Shown piece after piece: positions 43,001 through 53,564 of a DNA stretch of 64,000 nucleotides (the first letter of the stretch is position 1; each line of letters opens with the position of its first letter). The notes under the pieces were generated by a model, which worked only from the letters and a program-made list of their open reading frames with translations, searched no databases and was not told the origin of the DNA. Origin of the DNA: Mytilus trossulus (lineage: Eukaryota > Mollusca > Bivalvia > Mytilida > Mytilidae); assembly GCF_036588685.1 (NCBI RefSeq), contig NC_086373.1, positions 434,001 through 498,000 of the forward strand, given 5' to 3'. The translations under genes and the position numbers were made by a program.

Positions 43001-44813
43001 ATTTCAATTTTTTGCTAGATTTTGATTTGTGTTTTTGTCCATCATTTTTATGTTTTCTAAGCTTTTTATGATGATAGTTTTCTGTATTTATGACAATCTC
43101 TGAACTTTTATCCAAATTTGCTTCCAAATTCTTAGTTTTAGAAGTTGACTGTTCACCCTGTTTGGAGGATGATATTGAACTGCAAGAATCCCTGTGTTTA
43201 GCAGAATGTCTACGAGACTTATCTGAAGAGTGGTGCTTTTTCCGTTTTTTGTGTTTATGTCTGTCTTTGGAATTTTCTCGACTGTCCTTTTTATTTTCCT
43301 TGTGCTTTTTATGCTCTTTCTTCACTTTTTTCTTCTTATTATAATGTTTATGTCCAAAATCTAAGAAAAGATTTCTTTCAACTTCAGAACTATCTGAGGA
43401 CAACATTATTGGTGACCTTTCCTCCCATGGTTTGTCAACTTTGACGAAAACAATGTCACTACCATTACTATCAGCTGACTGAGTAGAATCAGAATCAGAA
43501 TCTGAAGTAGAGGCTATGTCAATTGGTGAACATGCTCTATTTCCTTCAACTGGTATACTTTCTGTTGCATTGGGTATTGGCAATTCCAGATCTGCTCCCA
43601 AAGACATCCATGATGGTCCTGGCGTTGGGGAATCCCATCCTGACACGGATAATGGAAGCGTCATAGAACTAACAGGTGATTCAGCCTCAAGTATATCTCT
43701 AACACTCCTAAACAATGGTGACAAGTTGGACACACTGCTGAAAGGATGATTTATCCTTCTGTCAACCTGAGGCGATCTAGGATTGGAATTTTCATCTTCA
43801 ATATCAATGATTTCATCTAATAAATCATCATCAATGTCGGCAGATGAATCATTGCTATCTGAATCCAATGTCACAGGTCCTGGCTGGTAAACTACTTGAG
43901 CATCATAGGCTATCATGTTGTAGGGTGATTTGGCAAAACATGAAAACTCATGCATGAAGTGGCGAGTATGTCTTCCAACATACGGATATACATGTTGGTA
44001 AAAATCTTCACTATCAATTGAGTGAGATTTAATAAGTCCCATTATAATTTCTATTACAAGCTGTACATGGTCAGGCTGATTTTGAAGTAGAGAATTCAGT
44101 TCTCGATTTAACCAAGGAACCAATCTATGCATTGTTGCAGGGTTTTGTCTGTAAAAATTAGGAGTTGTGTCCCTTACTCTTAGTCTTCTATCAGTAACCT
44201 CTTCTGCTTGCATTCCATTAGTGTAGATCCTTCTACGGAATTCTGATGTAGCTGGCTCTCTATGTCTCCTCCAATGAGATCTTGTGGTAACATTAGATGG
44301 CCTGGCAATTGGTTGATTATAATTATGTTCTGGTCCAATCGTAAGTCTACGTTCAAATGTCAAAGTGGTTCTATACCGAAATCTAGTTCCATCTCTCTCC
44401 CATCGACTTTTATTAGCCTCTTCTTCAATATTGTAACGATCAAACTTTTCATATGAATTGACATTGTAAATGATATTCTTGAACTTCTGTTTGCAGAGAG
44501 GACATTCAGCCTTTACTTTGGACCATTCCTTCAGACAAACAAAGCAGAACATATGAAAACAACTGTCAGTGAATGATTTGTTTTGTAAGTCACCCAAACA
44601 TATAGAACAATTTTCTGGTGATGTTGGTCGTGACGGTGATCCACCTTCTTTATTCTGCTGGTTTTCCTGGGAATTACAAGCATCTGAAGATTCATCTATC
44701 TTTTTCTGCTTTCCTCTACTTTTCTTTTCATCTTTCTTTGAAGAAGTTCTTTTACGCTTCCTTCTTTCACCATCCTGAGATTTTGCTTTCTTCGACTCTT
44801 TCTCCATATTGAA
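40065..44813 (-). CDS. TOPORS: TOPORS-like RING E3 ubiquitin/SUMO ligase, 1580 aa
   Basis: One uninterrupted exon encodes the whole protein, with ATG at 44807 just after acceptor CATTTTCAG|TTCAAT. The N-terminus is Lys/Arg-rich (NLS). A C3HC4 RING spans residues 67-105 (C67, C70, C83, H85, C88, C91, C102, C105). Next comes the TOPORS-specific part, GTRFRYRTTLT, MHRLVPWLNRELNSLL and HEFSCFAKSPYNMIAYD, which identifies the family. Further on are an IVFVKVDKPWEERSP-LSSDSS segment (about 446-474, SUMO-interaction type) and a Lys/His-rich stretch (about 487-540). A CxxC-x14-CxxC pair (755-776) and an Asp/Cys 10-residue repeat array (about 1120-1176) follow, then a Ser/Asp/Asn-rich tail. Human TOPORS is about 1045 aa, so the disordered tail is expanded. 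It works in the nucleus as ligase towards p53 and other factors, and the human protein also acts at cilia. The only start considered is the first Met after the acceptor. Confidence 0.93.
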   Translation of the reverse strand, partial: FNMEKESKKAKSQDGERRKRKRTSSKKDEKKSRGKQKKIDESSDACNSQENQQNKEGGSPSRPTSPENCSICLGDLQNKSFTDSCFHMFCFVCLKEWSKVKAECPLCKQKFKNIIYNVNSYEKFDRYNIEEEANKSRWERDGTRFRYRTTLTFERRLTIGPEHNYNQPIARPSNVTTRSHWRRHREPATSEFRRRIYTNGMQAEEVTDRRLRVRDTTPNFYRQNPATMHRLVPWLNRELNSLLQNQPDHVQLVIEIIMGLIKSHSIDSEDFYQHVYPYVGRHTRHFMHEFSCFAKSPYNMIAYDAQVVYQPGPVTLDSDSNDSSADIDDDLLDEIIDIEDENSNPRSPQVDRRINHPFSSVSNLSPLFRSVRDILEAESPVSSMTLPLSVSGWDSPTPGPSWMSLGADLELPIPNATESIPVEGNRACSPIDIASTSDSDSDSTQSADSNGSDIVFVKVDKPWEERSPIMLSSDSSEVERNLFLDFGHKHYNKKKKVKKEHKKHKENKKDSRENSKDRHKHKKRKKHHSSDKSRRHSAKHRDSCSSISSSKQGEQSTSKTKNLEANLDKSSEIVINTENYHHKKLRKHKNDGQKHKSKSSKKLKSVIVLPTAGNNEIQNSVNRSLSSECLFPSALALINQTSSSSSQSISPYKKHSSGHKKSSKLIDIVPKLLDKLNSDSNKPEVQTSLPMSADHMVTSTVTSCTPFLTQTSDKNSLQTSKPDEPETESNSTTNLTRESTPYHIDDSILSLENSRRCLKCGLPYIPELLDSFDICVTCKKKKVCETESRGYSNVFSELFQDNIFTSTASNTNTIKNEGNDNPDNTDTKSCPETSQNVVIQEGTESSLRPVLNQVDLTSINGPLLDISESESDDCELIVTKSDSMNTHKNDLENPLCIDITKPIHDDDLSLQSTGRRADTYMKSLLQDNTMSDTSKIVNNNPSNTSQSVTIAANSSLPWIISNSPTPSSDNWLGFTAPSSSLHSSQSTLQPIFPYSIPSIYSFPSNIYAGHRQPIYSNSDFLSGYSSRNCSSFINDLHADNCSQKKPVFIDLDDHRETVTTSALPVFSSEKICLSDSEDSTSADLQNVCARTSMANSQNVTSTQNLLLLNDSTEEDLSDDETAYEMDTDQDNCDLDEDQDGCDLDTDQDSCEHDKDQDGCERDTDQDGCEHDTDQDSCESDTNKIRPNDECNSQSEKYACSENVINDVDMTSTSEWLEDAFKRKENQLILNTEEKKEDYKNNKLEGEKSDEENELSTSDLDCEMSTQVSEVPSSLDKKLEGMTEFSSSVLQGIEKDNRLTFHNILSKAKCGNSSNVNCIETEEENFLSPSNQSKVDSPENDINTLPNSLELNPDTFHQSNSLFVRNSEYQMDNLVSNMNGNLNSIDEFEIDSLRANSASMNSKDNLYKFMNENGCNRGVRSPTSVTMETDPVENIEMNYDSSMSKPFSLPLFPFETISGSYVSDSITQGSGVISPGINNQLPSADSERRSDNDKSEENRQENMDNEDQLTIPDDLQDTTNDTENLIGSNLTEFSSESDRENDFTNGSDDSSSSKTVKFRVDILHSERDLSNNFANIFESSDSN
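41279..41448 (-). repeat. 30-bp coding minisatellite inside TOPORS
   Basis: Six degenerate copies of a 30-bp unit encode a ten-residue repeat of the type DTDQDGCEHD. Each copy keeps D-x-D-Q-D-x-C. Because the unit is a multiple of three, copy-number change would keep the frame. Confidence 0.9.
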
Positions 44814-45042
44814 CTGAAAATGAAATCAGCATTCATTTATCAACAGTTCAACACTACTCAAATTTAAGTTCAGGGAAGAAATCTTTAATATTATACTGAT
44901 TCTATACTCTTAAAGTTAAGATTCCTTGATTTCATGGTAAGGAGGCATGAAGGCATCATCACTATTATGTTACAGTAAATTCCCTTGGCACTCTTTTTTT
45001 TTTACCGAACTAAATTGACTAAAATTCTTCTAACTTGACAGT

Positions 45043-45662
45043 ACCCAAATTGCACCTATTTCATGTATTTTGACAGTTTTTTCACCAACGTTTTTTTTAT
45101 GATAAAGACAAAAATCTCCATTCTGTGTTTATTTTGTAGCCATATCATTCTTTATTATATAGGTACACCAATTTGATTTTTAATCCATATAGAATCATAG
45201 AAATATTGGTCTAAACTGACCTCCAAACCATCAATGATTTTGAAATGAGGAGTACCCAAATTGCATCCATACTTAAATTTGCATCGTCAAAAGTCTAATA
45301 ACAGAGCTTTTGTTTAATTTCTTCAAATATTTTGAACAATTGGATATTAGTCCATGCTTACTCTTAATTTTTTTTAGATAAATACTTGTAACATATTGTA
45401 TTTGATCATTTTAAAAAGATGACGTTTTAATGACGTCGCATGACGACGTTTTAGTACATTTTACTGTTTCAGTAAACACTTCATCTATTGATAAACACTC
45501 TGAACGTTTTGTGCATATCTAAATATTTTTACCTATGTTGAAAGATGTGCATACTATCAAATCATAAAAATACAAATTGTTTAGTCTCTAGGAAATCCTG
45601 TTAGATGTCCACTGCAATTTTTGCTAAATAGTTGCAATTTTGGTACTCGGTGCAATTTGGGT
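45043..45662. mobile_element. MITE in TOPORS leader intron
   Basis: The left end CCCAAATTGCACC (45,043) and the right end GGTGCAATTTGGG (ending 45,662) are perfect inverted repeats flanked by TA. The same end sequence recurs inside at about 45,250 (ACCCAAATTGCATCC), suggesting nested or rearranged copies. A GACGTC-rich palindromic part is at 45,420-45,460. Confidence 0.7.
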
Positions 45663-45999
45663 ACCGTTACGTTATACACATTATACAATTAGCTCATAAA
45701 AATAAGAAGATGTGAAATGATTGTCAAACACCAAAAAGACCAAATCATGCACATGTTAGCAACTAATATATATCATGTATATGGTTAAAAGTCTTGAAGA
45801 CTAAGAATGTGAGCAAATGGTCATAATATACATGATATAACACTAAATTCTAAAATTAAATGTTACAAATTCATCCAATTGACAAAAGTAATCAAGTAAT
45901 TATTAAATGAATAACATTGATTATAGAATATATTTGTGTAAATTTCAAATGCAAAGAATCTATGAGTGAATCAATAGTAATTCCAAAAAATGCTAGCTT

Positions 46000-46095
46000 T
46001 AATGACTTAACAACAGTATCCTAATTGTATCCCTTGTGCATGTTGTGAACAAGTCAGTTTAAAAGTTTGGTAGTTTTTGAGATGAATGCAGACAT
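46000..46095 (-). pseudogene. Penelope-like coding relic, short
   Basis: Minus strand reads HKGYN, a stop, then DTVVKSLKLA, the same C-terminal block as 2,782-2,935 and 34,130-34,187. Confidence 0.4.
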
Positions 46096-46631
46096 TTGTG
46101 TATTTTGTATCATCGAAATCAATAAAAGATAAAGATTCACAAAGGAAAAAGAAGATGCCCTCAAAACAACAGTACAACTGGGCAAGTGTTGCAACTTTAT
46201 CATGTTAGCAGTAAGTTAAATGAGAATATTAGACAAGGATTGATAACAGTCTCTGAATAGGATAATTTTCTCAATAATTTAGGAAGTACAAAACACTATA
46301 TTTGTATGTCATATCACAAATATTTCCTACTTGAACATGGTTTCAGAGGAGATGTGAATTTTGTCCCTTTAGTAGTATAGATTTCACCCCTAACAAGAAA
46401 CCTTCTGTATTTGAGATGATATCTAGCCAATAGTGTGTTGTGAGTCTCATAACGGTTTGACAGCTATTGATGTGGAGGAATTGCTATAGGATTGTTTCCC
46501 TTGAGTAGTAGATATTTAGTGTGATTTTGTAAAAAGATTCAGGCTCTGTTACACTAGCTAGTTATACAGCACTATAAAGTCGGTAAAATGAAATATCATA
46601 ACATGCTATTTATGTTGCCAAGAACACTTAC

Positions 46632-46744
46632 TTTGTACCATGCAAATAATGAAAACTTCACAGTTTAAATCAACTCTTCATATTATCCTACAAATCTTCA
46701 TTAGACATAAATGGTTCATGGTCTCCTACATCAGTCTGTTTGAT
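46632..46744 (-). other. Candidate 5' non-coding exon of TOPORS
   Basis: A 113-nt minus-strand segment with a good acceptor (TTTTCTTTGTATTCAACAG) and a good donor (ACAAA|GTAAGTG). It would join the TOPORS exon at 44813, whose own acceptor requires an upstream exon. All three frames are closed or short; it carries an upstream ATG at 46719 with a 13-codon frame and another ATG that overlaps the TOPORS start out of frame. An alternative reading is a terminal coding exon of another gene ending DHEPFMSNEDL. Confidence 0.45.
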
Positions 46745-47384
46745 CTGTTGAATACAAAGAAAAGTATAAAAGTAAATCATGGTTAACATGGTTTAGATGA
46801 CAGAAAATTCTAATGTACTCACAGGCTGTTAAATATAAGGTGTCTATTTTTCCCCACAACTCTGTCTGATTATCATGATTTTTATAATACATCTACATTA
46901 TTTAGTTTTCAATAGGATTAAGCTAAACACAAACTTAGCACAAGGTTGTCACAAATAAATTTTGAAGACAAGTTCAGAGACTCATAATTTTTGGCATTGG
47001 AGAGTCCAACAGGAGGAAGATGAGATTTTTTTGCTTTATTATAATTATCGATTAAATCCACATGACAAAATAGGTCATTGAAATTATATCAAGTTTAGAT
47101 TATTTTTTAACTTTTTTTGTCATAAAATGATATTTGTGCTCAATTGTTACAATATTTTAATGTAATTTTGGTTGAGACAGAGTTCAAGTAGTGTACATGT
47201 ATAAGGCTACATATAGTTCCAGCAGAGGGAATATTTGAGGAGTAAAATGCATACGTGGGACCAAAAGCAAGTTTAATAAATCCAGCCAAAAAATTAAAAA
47301 GTATCTTATTACAATGTATCTGCACATTTAAGCAAACAATCCTACCAAATTTGAAGTGTTCTGGTCTAATTAATGTATAAACAA

Positions 47385-47670
47385 GAATGTGTCCACAGTA
47401 CATGGATGCCTCACTCACACTATCATTTTCTATGTTCAGTGGACCGTGAGAAAGGCGTAAGAACTCTAATTTGGCATTAAAATTAGAAAGATCATATCAT
47501 AAGGAACATGTATTCTAAGTTTCAGGTTGATTGGACTTCAACTTCATCAAAAACTACCTCGACCAAAAACTTTAATCTGAAGCGGGACAAACGAACAAAC
47601 AGACGGATGGATGAATTGACGCACAGACCAGGAAACACAAAGACCCTCCACAACGTAGGTGGGGCATAAA
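47385..47670 (+). repeat. Repeat family R6 copy
   Basis: AACAAGAATGTGTCCACAGT to GTAGGTGGGGCATAAAAATG, with a single inner unit and GACGGATGGATG simple sequence. An R5 copy follows at 47,770-47,945. Confidence 0.75.
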
Positions 47671-48123
47671 AATGAACAAAAAAATATGTAACATATCAAC
47701 ATGCCACCATACCACTGAATGTTCTTTCTTTATCAAGAAAAATAACAAATATTCTAACTCAGTCATGTGTCAGTGGAAATTCAAAACTGGAAGTCCCTAA
47801 TCAAATGGCAAAATCAAATGCTCAAATACATCAAACAAAATCTAATGGAAACCATTGTCATATTCCTGACTTGGTACAGATATTTTTCTAAGTAGAAAAT
47901 GATGGATTGAAGTTAAACCTGGTCCTGGTGTTAAAGCTAGAAGGACACAGTTTTATTTTTAACATTCAAGTTAATTGAATTCAAGGTTGACATTGATTGA
48001 GTTAAGCAATTTCAATTGACAATAGATATTTTACAGTACATGTACAATGTATGTCTTTCTATATACATATGTTACACTATTGTTTCAGGTGAGGGTGATG
48101 GTTGGTGCATTGTACATAATAAT

Positions 48124-49139
48124 GGCACTGGCTATGGTTACATGGAAATGTAACAATAATCATGATATTAAAAAGTTTATTGTTACATCGGAGACTAATC
48201 ATGTTAATTGCCAAAATGTAAGGTTGGGAAAGGGACCGGTTTATTACGAATGTAACAATAATTATTGAGGCTACAGTTACATTGTGTTATTGTTACATTA
48301 TTTCACGTCAATGTACGCTGGGACTACTAGTCTAGTAAAATAAAACTTGAAAACTTTATTTGAATTTTACAAAATTGGATACAATTTTAAAAAAAATGCA
48401 ATATTACAGTTTCTACAAATCCAATATGTTGTTTTTGAGAGCATGTCTTAGTCCAACGAATCTTGGTGAAACCAAGCAGTCATCACAAACGAGTGATATA
48501 GCTATATGCACGTCAGTATTTCCTAGTCTAAATTCCATTCTGTACTATCCTTTTTTGCAGTTAAAGACACTTTCAATGTCTGTCATTCTTCAGCTGATAA
48601 ATATATTTTTGTGTTCTTGCGATCAAGGATTTAAATATGAATATCCTTGGTGCAAAATTTTTACTTTCACATGTGAGGTTGCAATATGATTTCATTACCT
48701 GCATTTCTGGTTTTATCATGTTTATGTTCACCCCCAATTTCCATATCCAGCTAAACATGCTACATACTAGTCAATCATTGTCAATAGTCAAGGCAATTGG
48801 TATTGAATCTGTGTTTTCATTTTCAGAGTCCAGATATTTTGTGATAGTAATTTCATTCTAATTGGATTCTTACATGCTTACTATACAAATCCTTGATTGT
48901 ACAGATTAAAAACAGATCGGTGGGAAAAATAAGCAACACAAGTATAGAAGGTTTAAGTTTAATTAATCTAGCATACATTAAGTGCATTAATGTTAAACGC
49001 AACGTAACCGTAGCCTCAATTATTATTTTTACATTCGTAATTGATTGGATCCTTACATGCTTACCCATCCCTGTATTCAGGCAATTAGTCTCTAATGTTA
49101 CAATAACAATTTTTTTCCTGTGTAACTGTAGCCAGTGCC
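48124..49139. mobile_element. Foldback element with about 200-bp inverted arms
   Basis: The left end GGCACTGGCTATGGTTACAT and the right end CTGTGTAACTGTAGCCAGTGCC are inverted. The similarity continues inward: AGAGACTAAT / ATTAGTCTCT, TTACGAATGTAACAATAATT and its inverse, GAGGCTACAGTTAC and GTAACCGTAGCCTC. Total length is 1016 bp. The interior (48,350-48,930) has no domain. Confidence 0.65.
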
Positions 49140-49542
49140 TAAAATGATACATCAGGAATCTGATGTTCAGTAGTTGTAGTTTGCTGATTTGTTTTGGCTC
49201 ATAAGTGTTTCTCATTTTTAATATATATAGATTAGATTGTTGGTTTTCCTGTTGAAACAGGTTATATGTATACTAATTTTTGGGGCCTCTCATAGTCCAA
49301 ATAAGTATGACATCTTGCAAGGCTATTTTATTTTTTTAGGAAGGCATCCTAGAAAAAAATTAGCAGAGACTTGCAAGACGTCATAATTTATATTTGGACT
49401 ATAGGTCTTTCATAGCTTGCTGATCAGTGTGAGTCAACGCTCTGTGTTGAAGACTGTACTCTGACCTATAATGGTTTACTTTTACAAATTGTGACTTGGA
49501 ATTGGATGGAGAGTTGTCTTATTGGCACTGCTACCATTTTGC

Positions 49543-50828
49543 TAGCTGCGGAACCGTAGCTCGGGTACAAGTCAAATCGGCACCCATAGAAAAAGTCAAA
49601 TCGGCACCTGGTTAAATCGGCATCTAGTTAAATCGGCACCTATTTAAAGTCAATTCGACATCCAATAATATTTGATATATATATGGGACTGGGACTATTA
49701 TGCTAAGTTAGCAATTTAATTATACTAGCATAATAGTCCCAGATATATATAAATAATTCTAAAAATGTATAAATTCAATCATGATCTATTTTGGATTTTT
49801 GGATTTTATCATGCATTACATGTTAAAAAGCATCAAACAGTAAGGCCATAATAAATAATAGGTTTGTTTGCCCAAACGCTACCTACCCAGAAAAAAGCTG
49901 CCTACTCAAATTCTTTTATTGTCCTGATTTGAAGAAGTTTTTTTTTAATCAAATAGGCATGAAGACTTGTGATATCTGATACTTCAATTTCTTTTTTTGA
50001 AAAAAAAAAAGAAAATGCCTACCTACCTACCCACTGCCTCAACCTTTGGGTAGGGTTTGGGCAAACCAAAATATTTTTAAGTGTGGCCTAAAAATACAAA
50101 AGTTAATCATTCAAAGTGTTCTCAATATTATGTGACTGATGTTTTGATAAATTTTCTTTTCAATTAATTAATAACTTTAATCAAGGAGGTTATATTAGAC
50201 TAATAGAACCTCCTTGCTTTAATCAAGTACATAGTGAAAACACAATGTAACACCGGCTTTTGTTTGCATATTTCTGTCATATTTTGAATTCACAACTATA
50301 TGATACAATCTAATAGTGAAAATTAATACAAAAACATAATTAGACAACAAAAAGATATTTTATGGATATATGGTATCAGGAGAAAATTAAAATTAGAATT
50401 TAAGCCATTCAGGTATCCTCATTTCCATTGTGAGGACAAGGATAATAGCACGAAATGTTAGGTTAAAGTATATAAATTTGAATTTAAGGATTGAACTAGA
50501 ACATTTTTAAAGATAAACTTGTATCACCTAACTTGTACAAAAACCCTGTACAAATTATAATTTGTACAAAGTTACATCTTGTACACAACATATTATTAAA
50601 CAAATTTAACATGGGTGCCGAATTGACTACATCAAGTGCCGATTTAACCAGGTGCCAATTTATCTAGGTGCCGATTTGACTATACTGGGTGCCGATTTGA
50701 CCAAGTGCCGATTTAACCAGGTGCCGATTTGACTAGAATTCCCGTAGCTCATAGGTCCTTATGTAATTTTTTGACTATTTGCGGTCAAAAAATAACATAA
50801 GGACCTATGAGCTACGGTTCCGCAGCTA
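49543..50828. mobile_element. Foldback element with 'AAATCGGCACC' arrays, 20-bp perfect ends and 9-bp target duplication
   Basis: The ends TAGCTGCGGAACCGTAGCTC and GAGCTACGGTTCCGCAGCTA are perfect inverted repeats. CCATTTTGC flanks both sides (49,534-49,542 and 50,829-50,837). Next to each end lie arrays of GTCAAATCGGCACC / GTTAAATCGGCACC units, in opposite orientations (49,568-49,665 and 50,612-50,735). The interior holds several more hairpins. There is no open frame of note, so it is non-autonomous. It is inserted in an R1 repeat. The duplication size would suit a Mutator-type transposase, which is inference. Confidence 0.8.
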
Positions 50829-50999
50829 CCATTTTGCATACCCACATCTTCTTTTATGATATCTATATTTTTAACCTTCTTACCACTTTAAGGAGTTTGA
50901 TATTTTGGTATATGGACCATAATTTGCTATTGGGCTCCGTTTCCTATAACTATAGAAAAGTGATAAAATGTGAATTACTGTAAGAAAAGTTGCAACTAC

Positions 51000-53400
51000 A
51001 TCTAAAGATGCCATTATTTTTATCAGCATACAAGTGTATGCTACTCTTCCCTAGATTTTTTTTTAAAATATACGAATTTCAAAGATTCTACAACCGTATT
51101 TTTGTGTCGTTTCTCGCGTTATTTATTGCTTCCAAAGAGCATAACGCTGACTGATTTATAGATAATCGTCACAGCCAAATTCGTAACTTTTGATTTCAAA
51201 TAACAAAGAACATCGACCAATAAGAATAGTGAGAAGAAAATGCCGAGAACTATAAGTATTTATGTAGCAGATGTAAGAACAGTGGCGTGATTTTTGTGTC
51301 CAATTTCGTAACGCAATTTTTAGATGATTTAATCTGCTTTGTTGTAATAGAATTCTTAAAAACAATATGCAAATATGAACTCTCGCGAGATGTTCAAACA
51401 GGTAAATCCGAGATGATTTATATTCTTGTTTTGATCTTCGTAATAATTAAGTAAGAAAATTACGTTGTCGTTATGCGTTACATTTCACACGAAACAGAAG
51501 TCCAGTTATTTATTAAAATTGTTTTTGTCCTTAAGTTCTAACCGTTTCCGGTCATACGTGAAACACGTGACTAACATGTGATAACGCCATTACGGCCGGA
51601 TGTACGAAATACTAGGTCTAAACATTGTTTTTGTTTCCAACGGGATGTTAGCAAACATAATCTGTAGACTTGTTTCGTCTTGTTTAAAAGAGGAAAATAC
51701 AATTGTCAAAGAGATTGCGCCGGTGGTCTGTTATTTTTCCTATGTGCATAATGTTACATACGATCCTGAGTGAAAATAAATGCCCAATGACTTGACAAAA
51801 TAGATTTCATATTTGACAGACGTTAGAACACACTTCGTTTCCCGATAATGACGTGAAGAGTCCTTGGAAAAATCAATCGAAATTACGTCTCTTATCATTG
51901 TACCAATGCTCGTTGGATTGATTTAACTTCAGCAGTAAATATTACTGGATATTTTAGGTGAATAAATATAATTTAATAACAAATACATGTTAATATACCG
52001 TTACACTTAGAATGTACAAAGTTGGAATCCTGTCACAGTTTTTAATTAATATTTTTTATTCATGTTCTGCTTACACTTATCAGAAACGCAATAAACTTGT
52101 CAAAGGAGAAGTAAACTTTTACCATGCATGACTTGAAAGGAAGTACTTTATTGATTTTAGCCCACTAAAGTAGGTTAAAATGTGGAAACCATGTAGATGG
52201 TGTACAGGTCACAAGTATCACATTGTGCCTATTTAAAAGATTTTAATTCCAAGTTAAAAGTTTTTTTCTTTACTGGATTTAAAGAATGTTACATTGCCAA
52301 TGATTTGGAATAAATTGTTTATAACTGGAATATCAAAACCAAATATAAATACATTTTTTTTGCTTAAACATCAAGATACAGCGATTATGGTATCCTGTAT
52401 CAATGGAGAAAATATGGAAAATTCTGAATAAATTGTACTAATTGTTTTCAAAACAAGCACATATTTAGGAGTTTTATAATACTGTTACATTTAAGATGGA
52501 ATGAAGAAAAAGGATACTGTTCAGATTATTTTAAGCAGATTTTGCAATAAAATAAAACTAAAATAAATGCTTTCGGTTTCTTATGGTTTCCTGTCAGGTT
52601 TAAAAAAATCTTTAATATAACATTGAAAATAGATTTTAAATATTAACATGAAGCAAGTAACACTAGTAATGGTGTTTATTTATGCCTTTTGAATTATATT
52701 GTGCAAAATAAAGAAAATAAAGATTGGTTTCCTGTTTGGTTTCATGTCAGGTAAACGGTGAATCAAAATGTATTAATTTTTTATCGAAAAACTCAATTGT
52801 TCCATTCATACTATTCTAACACCAACACAACCCACAGAATAAAAGTTAAAATTTTAGAACTTATAAAAAAGGATACAAAAAGAAACCAAAGGCCGAATAC
52901 CAAATTATGGTCCATATATTAAAGAACATATATTTACAAATTATGTTATTATGACAATAAGACATCACGTTGATGTATTAACATACCTATATGTGACCCC
53001 ACTAGAAAAAACTTTATAGCCTTTATATTTTCATTTCAACATATATATTTTTTTTATGTTGTAATTTACCAAACGAAAAGCTTCTTTCCTTTTGACTTAC
53101 AAATCTGAAAATCAAGACATCAGTAGTGTTCTTATCTAGAATATAATCATTCCCTAAAAACGACCAAAATACCTCTTCAAGGACACTTTTTTATCCAGGA
53201 AATCTGTTCTTCGTGGTAACATGATAATCCTTTCTGCTATATTTCAGAACAAATTATCTGTGCCATATGTTATGAGAAAGACACATTCATTGGACAATTA
53301 ACTAAAACCAACCAATCATAAATGTCGATGTAAAACAACTTCATTGTAGAAAATCTGGTAACTTTAATATTTTGTATAAGGTAAAACAGTAATTAATAAA
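51000..53400. other. Spacer between TOPORS and ERCC6L2; possible shared promoter zone near 51.1-51.7 kb
   Basis: No coding exon recognised. The part around 51,100-51,650 is visibly richer in CpG than its surroundings and contains TCTCGCGAGA at 51,381-51,390, CACGTGAC near 51,564 and CCAAT-like sites. The remainder is plain AT-rich DNA. Confidence 0.4.
51381..51390. promoter_or_regulatory. TCTCGCGAGA palindrome, candidate core promoter motif
   Basis: An exact 10-bp CGCG palindrome, known as a core element of CpG-rich promoters of housekeeping genes (bound by BANP in vertebrates). It sits between the divergently transcribed TOPORS and ERCC6L2, both housekeeping-type genes. Use as a promoter here is inferred. 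Confidence 0.4.
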
Positions 53401-53564
53401 CAGGAACACTAATAGAGATAACGAACGGATACATTCTTCGAAGCCTCTCGGGTATTTTCATTTGAACAATTTATGGCGGGTAACATTGAAAAACGCAAAA
53501 CAACCTAGCCCCTGTTCGATCCTGTTCAGGTAGAGAGGAACAGTGGAAATTTGTGCTTGTATTT

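Noticed and set aside
46688-46744. Terminal coding exon ending DHEPFMSNEDL
   Set aside because: A good donor lies 56 nt beyond the stop, so a TOPORS leader exon explains both splice sites better; kept only as an alternative.
48089-48154. Possible C-terminal SH3 exon (GEGDGWCIVHNNG, then GYGYMEM and stop) after an acceptor-like TGTTTCAG
   Set aside because: The second half lies in the inverted arm of the 48,124-49,139 foldback element, and no partner exon was found. The resemblance is probably chance.
48853-49215. 120-codon minus-strand open frame
   Set aside because: It reads through the right arm of a foldback element; there is no domain and no splice context.
49568-49665. Regular short repeats that could be mistaken for a CRISPR-like array
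   Set aside because: Units are only 15-18 bp, degenerate, and have no spacers. The context is a eukaryotic foldback element.
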